64,000 nt of DNA from Boesenbergia rotunda (taxonomy: Eukaryota > Streptophyta > Magnoliopsida > Zingiberales > Zingiberaceae). The notes under the pieces are model-generated. The model was not told the origin of the DNA. It did not search any database and saw nothing but the letters and a program-made list of their open reading frames with translations. The stretch covers positions 21,034 to 85,033 of the forward strand of contig JAGFNQ010008303.1 in NCBI GenBank assembly GCA_024364735.1. Direction: 5' to 3'. The position numbers and the translations under genes were made by a program. Below are positions 21,211 through 33,469 of the stretch, piece after piece (positions within the stretch are counted from its first letter, which is position 1; each line of letters starts with the position of its first letter).

Positions 21211-21498
21211 AACATAGTATTGGGAGGAGGTGAGATGATAGTACGTTAGGGAAGCCATTTTGGCGAAACTAGCCGAAGCTACCGATCCAATACCCAAACT
21301 AGTTAGACCAGAATTTATCAAAAAAGTGATTTGAAAATGATCTTTCTTTAAAAGGCTTTGTCTAGGAAAGGGTTGTTGATCCAATAAGGCTATGGCCAAA
21401 GAAGGCCTCTGTGCCTCGCCAAGACCTGGAAGCCAATTATCGAAACTCACTTTTAAATTATTATTTGTTAAACTCGAATCAAACACAAGCTTCAATTA
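21211..21498 (+). repeat. Conserved non-coding block shared by Sireviruses A and C
   Basis: It begins aacatagtattggg and ends near ttcaatta, and is closely matched by 31910-32194 in element C. Neither strand gives a sustained frame. It lies just after gag, where pol would begin in a full element, so it probably marks a shared pol-less ancestor. Confidence 0.75.
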
Positions 21499-21619
21499 AA
21501 TCATAGTGTTAACATCAAAGATAAAATTAATGCATCTCACAAAACAGTTAAGGATATCATGTTTTGTCACTTAGAAATGAGTGAGATGCTTAGGACCTAA
21601 AAATTAAGTCCAACCTAAC

Positions 21620-21800
21620 CAACTAATTCAATTAAATCTTAATTAAATCAATTAAATTCAATTAAATCTTAATTAAATCAACTAAATTCAATTAAATCTT
21701 AATTAAATCAACTAAATTCAATTAAATCTTAATTAAATCAATTAAATTCAATTAAATCTTAATTAAATCAATTAAATCTTAATTAAATCAATTAAATCTT
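21620..21800 (+). repeat. Short tandem AT-rich repeat
   Basis: Repeated units of attcaattaaatcttaatt with variations, inside Sirevirus A. No coding potential. Confidence 0.85.
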
Positions 21801-23955
21801 AATCAATTTAATCAAATTCAAAATAATTCAATTAATTATTCTCAAATTCAACTGAATTAATTATTCTCAAAATTCAATTTAATTATTGTCAATCATTTAT
21901 TTTCAAAATTAAAATATTTATCTCACACAACCCATAAGGTTAACATGATTGACCACGTAGAACTGGGTGAGACATCTAGGACCTAAAAGCATAATTCACT
22001 ATCCTTTTAAATAAAAAAAAATGTTTTCAAAAGTTATTCAAAATTATCTCTATTTTTTTCAGTTTACGGTACCCTACTCTTTCAATTCTAACATTTTTTT
22101 TAAATTTCATGTTTAATATCTCAATAGACTCGTTTTAAATATAATCTAGGGCTTGTCTTGTTTTAGTCATTGATTGGTCAAATTTGGTCAACATAGTCAA
22201 CCCTAGTCAACATAGTCAAACCTGGTTAGCACTGAAGTTCCTTAAGAAACTTAGATAAAAATCAGACTGGGTCAGATACAGGGGGAGTTTCTTTTAATAC
22301 TTTTCAAAAAATTTATATTTTTTCAAAAACCTTATGCTCTAAATCTTACTATCATCTCGATAAAGTTTTCAAAAATTGATTCAAAAATCTTCGTATACTA
22401 CTATGTGTTTAAATAATTATCATCATTTCAAAATATTTTTTTTCGAAAACTGTGTTATCATTTCAAGTTATGTTTTCAAAAATGTATCTCCTTGAATGTT
22501 ATCATACTCAAAAGGTTGGTCAAAATTATTCTTTTGATTTTAATAAACTCTAAAGACATAGAGGAAGGTCCACTTGATGATCTATAAGGACTCCTAGGAT
22601 GTGTCAAATTTAGGGGGAGTTTGAGTCAAAAGAAATTATTTCTGACAATCATTTTTCAAAATTATTAGATAATTCTTATAGTTTGAATCAAACCTTAAGA
22701 CTCAAAGGAAGATCGCTTGTAGTCAACAAGCTTCCTAGGACTGGGTCAAGCTCAGGGGGAGATTAAATTAAAAGAATTATTAAATATTTTTTAAAAAAAT
22801 TATATGTTTTCATGCACTACAATTTTAAAATCTTGTTGAAAACATAAATAAATTGTCTTTCAAAATACTATTTTTTTTAAATCATTTTGCTTATATATAC
22901 TATCACTTTCAAAATTTTGCTTGACTTTAGAATACTTTTGAAAATAATATTAAAACTTTTCAAAAGTACTTATATTTTTTAAAAATGCATAATATGTTTC
23001 AAAAGTACTTATATTTTTCAAAAATGCATAATTTTCAAAATATGCATAACATCTTTCAAAAGTACTACTATTTTTCAAAAAGTACTAATACTTTCCAAGG
23101 CACTAATGGTTACAAAGTACGAATTTTTTTTCAATTTCAAAAGTGCAATTTAAGCTTTTACTATGCTTTCAAGGATTATACTGAGTATCTTTTTTTTGTT
23201 TTCAAAACTCAGAGGCTCTGATACATAAATCTTTCTTAAATCTTCTTTCAAAAAGTTCCTTATTGATATATGGCCAGGAGAGAGAAAATTTTAAATATTA
23301 TCTTGTTTTTACTAAGTATTTTTAAGTGCTTTAAAATTGGTCTAAGTATCTTCAAAGTACTTTCAAAACCTCTAAAAGCACTAAGTACATTTATTTTGAA
23401 AGTTTTTCTAAGCAAAATCCTTCTTAGTAAACAAATGTTTCTAAGCAAAAATTCTATGTTTCAGCAAAAACTTATCTATTTAAAGATTTTTCCAAGTAAA
23501 AATGGGTTTTAATGCACAAAATATGTTCCAAGGAAATTTCTCATTACTTAAAGTTTTTTCTTGAAAACTATGTTTTTTTTTAACTCTCTTACTTAAATTT
23601 ATTAGATACCTTGTTCGCCCATGTATGTTTTTGATATATGTCAAAGGGGGAGGAAAGGTCAAAGTTAAGGGTTAAAGGTCAAAGTTAAGGGTTATAACAC
23701 AAGTATTCAGGGATTTAGGGGGAGTATAATTTTTTTTAATCTACACTTATACTGTTCATACTCCATCATTTCTTAACTGTTATATGTTTATACTTAACTT
23801 TGAATAGTTAAGGGTTATAACACAAGAATTCAGGGATTTAGGGGGAGTATAATTTTTAATCTACACTTATACTGTTCATACTCCATCATTTCTTAACTGT
23901 TATATGTTTATACTTAACTTTGAATTGTGTTGCCATAAATCAAAAAGGGGGAGAT

Positions 23956-25414
23956 TGTTGGTGCAGGAAGCACCATATCGAACCTTGTTTTAATATTGGC
24001 AAAGGATTCAAAGTTAAGTTTGTTTGTGATCTAACAATGTTACTCAAGTGTGCAGAGACAAAGCCCTAGCGAAGGACTGCTAGGCACCTAGCGAAGGACT
24101 GCCAGTATCCAAGCCCTAGCGAAGGACTGCTAGGCACCTGGCGAAGGACTGCTAGTATCCAAGCCCTAGCGAAGGACTGCTAGGCAACTGGCGAAGGACT
24201 GCCAGTATCCAAGCCCTAGCGAAGGACTGCTAGGCAACTGGCGAAGGACTGCCAGTATCCAAGACCTAGCGAAGGGCTGCTAGGCGCCAGGCGAAGGACT
24301 GCTTGGGACTAAAGCCCTAGTGAAGGAATGCTAGGCACCGGGCGAAGGACAGCTCGGCATCCAAGACCTGACAAAGGACCGGCAGGCAAAAGTCCAACTA
24401 GAGGAACGGTTGGCATCAGGTTAAATTCTCTCGAGAGGAGTAGGTGAGGACGCGTTCCCCGTCGAGGGAACAGTAGGCGTCGGTTCGACCTAGGGCCCCA
24501 TTTTGGAGACCAAAGTCAGAACCAAGACAGCTAAGGCTGTATACACAAATATTCTATTGCTTTATTGTGTTTTGGACTAACCCTGGATGCAGGACCAAAG
24601 GAAGGAGTGTTTGCAGCTCAGATAGCCTCAAAGGAATGAGGTAGTAGCTGAGTAGGGCACCCGGAGTGTCCCGGGCGGCCCCAAGGTGCATACAAAACAT
24701 GTAAAGAGAAAAAGGGTTCGAATAGATGCTGGGTCGGGCGCCCCCGTGCTCCCGGGCGCCCCCGCTGCTCCCGGGCGCCCCCTGCGCTGCGGGCGCCCCC
24801 ATGCGCAACATCGAACCCGAACCCCTCGAAGCCAAGGAGATAGGACATTGACCCGGTCAATGCGGGCGCCCCGAGCGCTCCGGGCGCCCCGGTCAAAGCG
24901 GATCCAGAGGATAGACGCTGACCGAGAGCTCTGCGGATCAGAGGCCACGTGGGGGGCGCCCCCGACGTCCCGGTCGCCCCCGGGCCCTATATAAAGGGCC
25001 CTCGAACAAGGCTTCAGGACAACTGTTCTCTCAACACCCCAAAGATCTTCTACGCTCGTGCCTTGCTTCGGAAACACTCCAACTTGAGCCGACGACGTCC
25101 CACTGCCCTGAAAGAGTCAATCCACTCCGGACGTCGATAACGAAGATCGAATTTTTTATTATTATTGTTAGTGCACTTACTTGTAATAAATTATTGTAAA
25201 CTGATTTGCACGTATATAGAATTGCCAAAGTAAACGGTCAACAACCATGGGCCTTGGAGTAGGAGTCGACACAGGCTCCGAACCATGTAAATCGACTGTG
25301 TCTTTGTGCTGTGATTGTTTTTATTTTATTTCCGCTGCGTACGTGCTCTTTACGAAAATCCGAACGATTTCCGATATTCACCCCCCCCCCTCTATTGGTT
25401 TTCTCGATCCAACA
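23956..25414 (+). repeat. 3' LTR of Sirevirus A
   Basis: Preceded by PPT aaaaagggggaga and ends CCAACA directly before the TSD GTTCT. It has TATATAAA at 24988-24995. Close similarity to the 5' copy indicates recent insertion. Confidence 0.93.
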
Positions 25415-25419
25415 GTTCT

Positions 25420-27259
25420 AACTCGGAAGGGTTGGGTGAAAAGTCCTAGCTTGGAGGGCTAGGTGAAAAGCCCTAACTTGGAGGGTTAGGTGTAAATTCC
25501 CAACTTGGAGAGTTAGATAGAAAAATCCTTAGCTTGGAGGGCTAAGGTGGATGAATTCCTAGCTTGGAGGGCTAGGGTTGAGTCTCTGGATCGGTCTGGT
25601 GACCGATCAGGGACATTGGCATGCTGCTCCTTCGTGGATCGGTCTGGTGACCGATCCAGCGATGTCTGACCGGACTGGGGACCGATCAGGGAGCGCACAG
25701 TGAGAGTGGGAATCTACTGTGTGGCTCCTGATCGGACCGGTGACCGATCAGGGAGCAGGCTGCTTCCTTGATGGCTTGTTCCTGATCGGTCTGGTGACCG
25801 ATCAGGGAGCAGACGGTGAGTAAGTTCCCTTGCAGATCAGACCCTGGATCGGTCCGGTGATCGATCAGGAAGTTTGGATCTGATTAAAAAATCACTGTTC
25901 ATTTATCCTGATCGGTCTGGTGACCGATCAGGATTCACTCTGATCGATCTGGTGACCGATCAGAGAGCAGAAGTTCTTGCAGATCAGACCCTGGATCAGT
26001 CCGATGACCGATCAGGGAGTTTTGATTTGATTAAAAAATCACTGTTCATCTATCCTAATCGATCTGAGACCGATCAGGCTTCACTCTGATCGGTCTAGTG
26101 ACCGATCAGGCTTCACTCTGATCGGTCCGGTGACCGATCAGGCGTGTATAGCCGCGAGAGCTGGGAATCCCAGCAAAGCTCTGGATCGGTCTGGTGACCG
26201 ACCCACAATCCCTGGATCGGTCTGGTGACCGATCACTTTAATTCAAATTGCACTGACAGACGTGGTCAGAGCGTCTGATCGTATCTGATTCGATGATGTT
26301 TGCTTCTGATATTTGATTTACTATATGATTTGCTGCTCTAACAGTCTGATTAAGCTGCAGGTGACAGGGGAGGATTCAAACACTCAAGGAGAGGTCAACG
26401 AAGGCTTTCCTTGGAGCAGGTTTGTCCGATTCTCCATTTTAGGTTGCAACGGCCGAGCTGCAGACTGGAGCCAAGACTGGGGCTTGGCTGAGGGGATCTC
26501 AGGAAGACCAGAGAGGGCTCAGTGATAGTTAGCGTTGGCAGCAAGGTAGCTGGAGGCTACGGAGGATGTTGTCGCCTAATGCTGAGTGGAGAAACAAAAG
26601 GGCGGAAGTTGGCTTCGTGGAAGCAATGTTCTGGAACTTGTGTTCTTGCCGCGCCTAGTGTTCTCCACAATTTGCTTGCTGCATTCTTGAAGCTGTCATC
26701 ACTTTGAGCAAGCGATCGAGAAGCAACCAGTCTTTACTTGAGCGCTTGAAGGAGAGAACAAGTAGCTTGGAGTCCGACAGTGGGAAGACACGAAGAAGGG
26801 TTCTTGCGTGAGATCGCCATTGGGTGGAGCTCAGGGAAGCTAGCTGTGTTCTTGTCTTTGCTAAGTGTTTGAGTAAGATCTTTCTCGTAGTTTCTTTGTG
26901 CTTAAACTTTATCCTGATTGAAACGCTGTGAAGAGGTTTCTCCGCCGAGAAGGAGGTTGCGTTATATCCGGTGAAACCGGGACTTGATCTGCCGACAATC
27001 AAGGGATCGCCCACCTTAAGGGCACGCCAAGGAGTAGGGGCAAGTTATCCCCGAACCTTGTAAACCCTCTTGTTAGCGTTCTTGGCATTTGTCTTTGTTT
27101 GTTCTCATTTCTGTTTTAGATTTCTGCACTTTCAGTTTCCTGTGTTTCTTCCGCTGCTGTGCTACTGATAAGTTAAGTGCAGGAAACTTGTTAATTGCAA
27201 GTGAAAAGTGATTGGCTATATTCACCCCCCCCCCCTCTCTAGCCATCTCGTATCCAACA
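25420..27259 (+). repeat. 3' LTR of Sirevirus B, right part
   Basis: It resumes the B LTR after the nested element and matches 7985-9823, including the palindrome array (about 25588-26240). It ends tatccaaca and is followed by the TSD AGCAG at 27260-27264. Confidence 0.93.
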
Positions 27260-27264
27260 AGCAG

Positions 27265-28562
27265 TAGCCCTCCGCTCTCGGACGTTCCAGTGGTCCGAGA
27301 ATATCAGGACGTATTTCCAGAGGAGCTACCGGGTTTGCCTCCCAGGAGGCAAGTGGAGTTCACTATTGAGCTGATACCGGGGACTTCGCCGGCATCGAAA
27401 GCTCCGTATCGTATGGCACCGAGAGAGTTGGATGAGCTGAAGGTCCAACTCCAGGAGTTATTGGACAGGGGATTCATCAGACCTAGCATCTCACCATGGG
27501 GTTCCCCAGTTCTCTTCGTGAAGAAGAAAGACGGTTCTTTGAGGTTGTGCATCGACTACAGACAGTTGAATGCAGTGACCACCAAGAACAAGTACCCCCT
27601 GCCACGGATTGAGCATTTGTTTGATCAGCTCAGGGGCACATCTATATATTCCAGGATTGATCTGCGATCCGGATATCATCAGTTGAGGGTCAGAGAGTCA
27701 GATGTCCATAAGACAGCGTTCCGCACCAGATATGGACACTACGAGTTTTTAGTAATGCCATTTGGGCTTACCAATGCTCTAGCGGTATTCATGGACTTGA
27801 TGAACCGCGTATTTCTGGAGTATCTGGATCAGTTCGTCATAGTATTCATTGATAACATCTTAGTCTACTCTCATTCCGAGGAGGAGCATGCACAGCATCT
27901 TCGCATCGTATTGGAGACTCTCAGACGAGAGTGTCTATATGCGAAGTTCAGCAAATGTGTCTTTTGGTTGTCATCCGTAGGTTTTCTGGGACATGTGGTA
28001 TCTAGCAGAGGCATCTCAGTAGATCCCCAGAAGATCGATGCTGTTACCAGCTGGGAGCAGCCGAAGTCAGTTACTGAGGTTCGCAGTTTCTTGGGTTTGG
28101 CCAAATATTACCGATGATTTGTAGAGGGATTTTCCACCATTGCTATACCACTGACACGCCTTACCAGGAAAGGCGTGAAGTTCATTTGGACAGAGGCTTG
28201 CGAGACCAGCTTTCAGGAGCTGAAGCGGCGATTGGTGACAGCACCCGTCCTCGTTCTTCCATCAGGAGAGGACGGATTTGTGTTGTATACCGACGCATCT
28301 CATCAGGGGTTAGGCGCTGTTCTGATGCAGCACGGACGGGTAGTATCGTATGCTTCTCGACAGCTGAAGGAGCATGAGAAGAACTATCCGGTTCATGATT
28401 TGGTGTTGGGCGCCATCATCTTTGCTTTGCGGATTTGGAGGCACCACCTGTATGGTATTACCTTTGAGATTTTTACTGATTATAAAAGTCTCAAATACCT
28501 ATTCACGCAGAAGGAACTCAATCTTCGACAGAGGAGATCGATGGAGTTCCTGAAGGACGACG
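27265..28562 (+). pseudogene. pol: G1 reverse transcriptase and RNase H, inactivated
   Basis: This continues the G1 frame after Sirevirus B. RT motifs include EYQDVFPEELPGLPPRR, SPWGSPVLFVKKKDGSLRLC, DLRSGYHQL and MPFGLTN. The catalytic pair is altered: the usual FIDD reads FIDN (Asp 27851-27853, Asn 27854-27856), which should abolish polymerase activity. A TGA at 28115-28117 (CGA>TGA) follows YYR. RNase H is recognisable (LYTDASHQGLGAVLMQ; FTDYKSLKYLF). The frame is cut at 28562 by Sirevirus C. The integrase, chromodomain and 3' LTR of G1 are not in the window. Confidence 0.93.
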
Positions 28563-29922
28563 TGTTGGTGCAGAATGCACCTAAGTCAAACCCGTGTTTT
28601 GATAATGGCAACATAGGTCAAAAGTTAAGTCTTTCTTGTTTTCTAACAAGTTAATCTAGTGTGCAGGAAAAGCCCTAGCGAAGGACTGCTAGGCACTGGC
28701 AAAGGAATGCCAGGGAAATAAGCCCAAGCAAAGGACCGCTAGGCACTGGCGAAGGACTGCCAGTATCAAGCCCTAGCGAAGGACTGCTAGGCTCCAGGCG
28801 AAGAACAGCCTGGGACTGAAGCCCTAGTGAAGGACTGCTAGGCAACTGGCGAAGGACTGCCAGTTTACAAGACCTGACAAAGGACCGTCAGGCAAAAGTC
28901 CAACCAGAGGAACGGTTGGCATCAGGTAATTTCTCCCGAGAGGAGTAGGTGAGGACGCGTTCCCCGTCGAGGGAACAGTAGGCGTCGGTTCGACCTAGGG
29001 CTCCATTTTGGAGACCAAAGTCAGAACCAAGACAGCTAAGGCTGTATAATCTAATAACTTAATATATTGTTGTGTTTTGTACTAACCCTGGATGCAGGAC
29101 CGAAGGAACGTGTGTCTGCAGCTCAGAAAGCCTCAAAGGAGAGAGGCAAGGGCTGGGTAGGGCGCCCGGAGCGTCCCGGGCGCCCCCAAGGGCCATACAA
29201 AACAGGTAAAGCAAAAAGGGGTTCGAATACATACTGGGTCGGGCGCCCCCGTGCTTTCGGGTGCCTCCGCTGCTCCTGGGCGCCCCCTGCGCTGCGGGCG
29301 CCCCCATGCGCAACATTGAACCCGAACCCCTCGAAGCCAAGGTGATAGGACTTTGACCCGGTCAATCCGGGCGCCCCGAGCGTTCCGGGCGCCCCGGTCA
29401 AAGCGGATCCAGAAGATAGACGCTGACCGAGAGCTCTGCGGATCAGAGGCCATGTGGGGGGCGCCCCCGACGTCCCGGGCGGCCCCAGGCCCTATATAAA
29501 GGGCCTTCGACCAAGGCTTCAAGACAACTGTTCTCTCTACGCTCCAAAGATCTTTTACGCTCGTGCCTTGCTCCGGAAACACTCCAACTCGAGCCGACGA
29601 TGTCCCGCTGCCCCAAAAGAGTCAATCCACTCCGGACGTCGGTAACGAAGATCGAATTTTTTATTATTATTATTAGTGCACTTACTTGTAATAAATTATT
29701 GTAAACTGTTTTGCACGTATATAGAATTGCCCAAAGTAAACGGTCAACAACCGTGGGCCTTGGAGTAGGAGTCGACACAGGCTCCGAACCAAGTAAATCG
29801 ACTGTGTCTTTTTGCTGTGATCATTTTTATTTTATTTCCGCTGCGTACGTACTCTTTACGAAAATCCGAACGATTTCCGATATTCACCCCCCTCCCCCTC
29901 TATCGGTTTTCACGATCCAACA
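28563..29922 (+). repeat. 5' LTR of Sirevirus C
   Basis: TGTTGG...CCAACA, 1360 bp, with a hairpin array (28672-28920), palindromes and TATATAAA at 29493-29500. The G-box position reads CATGTG. Its right third resembles the A LTR (gcacttacttgtaataaatt), whereas the LTR at 35356 differs there, which suggests a recombinant LTR. Confidence 0.88.
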
Positions 29923-29924
29923 AG

Positions 29925-29936
29925 TGGTATCAGAGT
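29925..29936 (+). other. Primer-binding site of Sirevirus C
   Basis: TGGTATCAGAGT, one base different from the usual initiator tRNA-Met match, two bases after the LTR. Confidence 0.85.
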
Positions 29937-30152
29937 GGGGAAGTTCAAACCTGGTGCAACCACCAGTTTGAAAAAAAATTTCGGATTTTTATTTTCTATT
30001 TTTTTCCTCCTTACGAATTTCTCGCTAGATATTTCGTTCGTTTTTTTTGTTAAGCGAGGTTGGTGCAACACCCCTCGTTATTTAATTTATCCAGCACTAC
30101 TAATCCAAGACCTAGTCTTGGAAAATCCTTTAAGTTTTCTTTTTCAGATTAA

Positions 30153-31796
30153 ATGGCTATGCAAGAAGGTTTTAGCACCGCCAGACCTCCACTCTTTAGT
30201 GGAGAAGACTTTTCTTACTGGAAAAGTCGTATGGAGGTCCACCTGAAAACTCAGGTGGACATGTGGATCATTATCCAGTCCGGTTTGGAGATCCCCCGAA
30301 ATGCCGAAGGACTTCCTCAGAGCTACTCCGAATGGGACAACTCCCTAAAACACAAGATAGAAGCCGATGCAAAAGCAACACAAACCCTACAATGCGGGCT
30401 GACAAAGGAAGAGCTGAACCGCGTGGGCCCCTTCAACAGTGCAAAGGAGCTGTGGACAAAACTGATCGAGCTACACGAAGGGACTTCAGATACTTGGATC
30501 AGTAAGAGGGATCTGCTACTAAACAAACTCTACACCATCAAGATGGCCGACAACGAAACAGCAGCCCAGCTCCACGCACGAATCCAAGAGGTAATGAACG
30601 GTCTTCACACAATAGGTCACAAGGTTGAAAACCGTGACCTAATCAGGTATGCCTTAAACGCCTTCCCTAGAAACACCTTGTGGGCATCTATGGTAGATGC
30701 ATACAAGGTCTCTAGGGATCTTTCTAAAATAAAATTAGATGAATTGTTTTCCGAACTAGAACTGCACGAACAAACTAACACCAATGTGGTCGAGAAAGGT
30801 ATTGCTTTCGTTGCAGGTAAAACTGGAAGGACAACAAAGAAGAAGCCTGAACCCGAACCTGAGTCTAACTCAGACTCAGACTCAGAAGAAGAAGAAGGAG
30901 AACAAACTAAGCTGGTCCGGCTCGCTCGAAGCTACTACAAGGAGCTGAAGAACCGAACCAACAAACGGAAAACCGGCCGAAGAAAGGATGAACCAGCTGA
31001 ACCCGCAAACAAGCCTAATGTGACTTGCTACGAGTGCAAGAAAAAGGGCCACTACAAGTCAGAGTGCCCTAACCTAAAGGAGACAAAAAGGACGAGAAGA
31101 AAAAAGGCACTACAAGCAACCTGGGACGAATCGTCCTCAGAAGAAGAAGAAGAGGCACCCCAGTCCAACCTCCTAGCTCTGACCGCCTCAGATAAAGTCG
31201 AGACTGAGTCAGAAACAGAACAAGAGGATGGCGAGCTGACGTTCACAGAAGACGGAGAAATTATGGTAACTGGTTTTAATAGATTGCAATTAAGTGAGTT
31301 AATTTCATTTCTTTCTCTAGATTTGGCCAAAGCCAAACTCCGAGTCGAATCCCTCCGACAGGAAGTAAAACTCCTGAAAGAGGGAGCTGACTCTAAACCC
31401 TTAACTGAGAAGGTTCAGGAAGAAACTCCTACTCAAGTTGAAAAACTTGAAAAGGAAAACTCCTCCCTGAAAACTCAGGTTAAGGATCTTAGATCAGCAT
31501 TAGAACGATTTACATCTGGTTCCAAGGGTCTTGACATGATCCTTAGAAAACAGAAATCAGTTCTAAATTGATCCGGATTGGGCTATAGAACCAAATCTCG
31601 GCAAAGATCATACTTTGCTGTACTGAATCAGTCCAGAGGTAAAGTTCAGGCATGGGTACCCAAACTATACCTGAACAAACCAACTGGATCAAATCAGTAT
31701 TGGATCCCCAAGGACAAGATTCACATCTTGCCCAACCATCACCGTGGCTTTAGTCCAGGGGGAGCCAAACTGAAAACTATTTTCATTACTAGATAA
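30153..31796 (+). pseudogene. gag: Sirevirus C Gag, one nonsense codon
   Basis: An ATG-started gag of 472 residues, then TGA at 31569-31571, after which the same frame continues to 31796 (AWVPKLYLNKPTGSNQYWIPK). Domains: copia gag (FSGEDFSYWKSRMEVHL; LWTKLIELHEGTSD; NAFPRNTLWASMVDAYKVSRDL), an acidic Glu/Ser segment, a CCHC zinc knuckle CYECKKKGHYKSEC (near residue 290), then an acidic stretch and a leucine-rich coiled coil (about residues 385-460). It is co-linear with the B Gag. The downstream tail resembles the usual Gag end just before protease, so pol was lost cleanly after gag. Confidence 0.9.
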
Positions 31797-31909
31797 ACTT
31801 GTTATTCTTGATTTAAATTGCTTGATTGATTGTTTATTTAATTTCTGCAATATACCATGCTTAGACTTAGGCTAGCTTAAGGACTAAACAAACTTAGCTG
31901 AAATTTGAC

Positions 31910-32194
31910 AACATAGTATTGGGTGGAGGTGAGATGATAGTACGTTAGGGAAGCCAATTTGGCGGAACTAGCCGAAGCTACCGATCCAAGACCCAAACTA
32001 GTTAGACCAGAAATTTTTCAAAGAATTTTTGAAAATGAAATTTCATTAAAAGGCTTTGTCAAGGAAAGGGTGGATGATCCCATAAGGCTACGGCCAAAGA
32101 AGGCCTAGTGCCTCGCCAAGACCTGGAAGCCAATTTCTGAAATTCAAATTCAAATTTTTTTGTCAAATTCGAATCTAACACAAAATTTCAGTTA
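31910..32194 (+). repeat. Conserved non-coding block, C copy
   Basis: Counterpart of 21211-21498, with scattered substitutions. It contains self-complementary pieces such as ggctacggccaaagaaggcc. It is followed by a CTGTCTCAC...GTGAGACAG stem at 32311-32369. Confidence 0.75.
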
Positions 32195-32310
32195 TTTGTA
32201 GATTTAAACATTTTTGTTAAAATTAATTGTTTTCAAAATTAATTAAGTTTTAAAATTTAATTGTTTTCAAAATTAATCAAAATTTTCAAAATAATTTTAA
32301 CTATCAAAAC

Positions 32311-32369
32311 CTGTCTCACAAAACCTATAAGGTTAACGTGATTGAAAACCCTAGATTTGGGTGAGACAG
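32311..32369 (+). other. CTCAC/GTGAG paired element, C copy 1
   Basis: CTGTCTCAC (32311-32319) pairs perfectly with GTGAGACAG (32361-32369) around a loop with TATAAGGTTAAC. Compared with Sirevirus B (ACATCTCAC/GTGAGATGT), three stem pairs differ in a compensatory way. Confidence 0.65.
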
Positions 32370-32575
32370 CAGGATTAAGACTAAGTTGGAAATTCTTTTA
32401 CCTATAGGATGAGATATTCTTGTATTTGTCAAAATCATGGTCAAACCATGATTAATATAGTCAAACCATGGTCAAAGCGGTCAAACCACAGTCAAAGCAG
32501 TCAAACCATGGTCAAACCAATTTAATCATGGTCAAAAGATGACAAGACATAAAGCTTGTCCCTTTCTATACAAAC

Positions 32576-32683
32576 CCGGGCGCCCGGGACCACACGGGCG
32601 CCCCCCCATAGCTTTTTCGTTCCCCGAGACAGAAAAGCTGCCTTGCCCTTGACCAGGGCGCCCGGAACCACGCGGGCGCCCCA
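32576..32683 (+). repeat. GGGCGCCC palindromes upstream of ORF3 in Sirevirus C
   Basis: Palindromes (cgggcgcccggga, acgggcgcccccc, agggcgcccggaa, gcgggcgcccca) occur immediately before the assembly gap and before ORF3. They are of the same class as in the LTR, mirroring the arrangement in Sirevirus B. Confidence 0.65.
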
Positions 32684-33469
32684 NNNNNNNNNNNNNNNNN
32701 NNNNNNNNNNNNNNNNNNNNNNNNNNNNNNNNNNNNNNNNNNNNNNNNNNNNNNNNNNNNNNNNNNNNNNNNNNNNNNNNNNNNNNNNNNNNNNNNNNNN
32801 NNNNNNNNNNNNNNNNNNNNNNNNNNNNNNNNNNNNNNNNNNNNNNNNNNNNNNNNNNNNNNNNNNNNNNNNNNNNNNNNNNNNNNNNNNNNNNNNNNNN
32901 NNNNNNNNNNNNNNNNNNNNNNNNNNNNNNNNNNNNNNNNNNNNNNNNNNNNNNNNNNNNNNNNNNNNNNNNNNNNNNNNNNNNNNNNNNNNNNNNNNNN
33001 NNNNNNNNNNNNNNNNNNNNNNNNNNNNNNNNNNNNNNNNNNNNNNNNNNNNNNNNNNNNNNNNNNNNNNNNNNNNNNNNNNNNNNNNNNNNNNNNNNNN
33101 NNNNNNNNNNNNNNNNNNNNNNNNNNNNNNNNNNNNNNNNNNNNNNNNNNNNNNNNNNNNNNNNNNNNNNNNNNNNNNNNNNNNNNNNNNNNNNNNNNNN
33201 NNNNNNNNNNNNNNNNNNNNNNNNNNNNNNNNNNNNNNNNNNNNNNNNNNNNNNNNNNNNNNNNNNNNNNNNNNNNNNNNNNNNNNNNNNNNNNNNNNNN
33301 NNNNNNNNNNNNNNNNNNNNNNNNNNNNNNNNNNNNNNNNNNNNNNNNNNNNNNNNNNNNNNNNNNNNNNNNNNNNNNNNNNNNNNNNNNNNNNNNNNNN
33401 NNNNNNNNNNNNNNNNNNNNNNNNNNNNNNNNNNNNNNNNNNNNNNNNNNNNNNNNNNNNNNNNNNNNN
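32684..33469. other. Assembly gap (786 N)
   Basis: Unknown bases. It begins within a GC-rich palindrome block and ends inside an open frame. It probably hides the start of ORF3 and any leader intron. Confidence 0.99.

Larger units (their letters stand above)
21104..23955 (+). other. Non-coding body of Sirevirus A
   Basis: No gene is seen. Contents: a 285-bp block shared with element C (21211-21498); two copies of the CTCAC/GTGAG paired element (21532-21589 and 21921-21972); an AATTAAATC-type short repeat (21620-21800); AT-rich DNA with purine runs near 22278, 22610, 22753 and 23645; a direct repeat of about 118 bp carrying ttagggggagtataat (about 23690-23930); and the final PPT at 23942-23954. 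Confidence 0.75.
18336..25414 (+). mobile_element. Sirevirus A, complete pol-less (non-autonomous) element
   Basis: It has LTRs at 18336-19780 and 23956-25414, a PBS at 19783, a shortened gag, a long AT-rich non-coding body and a PPT at 23942. It is flanked by a perfect TSD GTTCT (18331-18335 and 25415-25419). No protease, integrase or RT is present. It is the youngest layer here, since it splits the Sirevirus B LTR. Transposition would need enzymes from another element. Confidence 0.93.
7573..27259 (+). mobile_element. Sirevirus B, complete Ty1/copia element carrying a nested Sirevirus A
   Basis: It has LTRs at 7573-9823 and 17936-27259 (the latter split), a Met-tRNA PBS at 9826, gag, pol, a third ORF and a PPT at 17922. 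It is flanked by a perfect 5-bp target duplication AGCAG (7568-7572 and 27260-27264). Gag with a long Ser/Glu/Lys-rich tail and coiled coil, an extra ORF after pol, and the gggggagattgttg junction are Sirevirus traits. Without the nested element it is about 12.6 kb. It is inserted in the protease-RT region of G1. Confidence 0.93.

Noticed and set aside
21178..21495. Minus-strand 105-residue frame in Sirevirus A
   Set aside because: The counterpart in element C is not open, so the conserved block is not coding in this frame.
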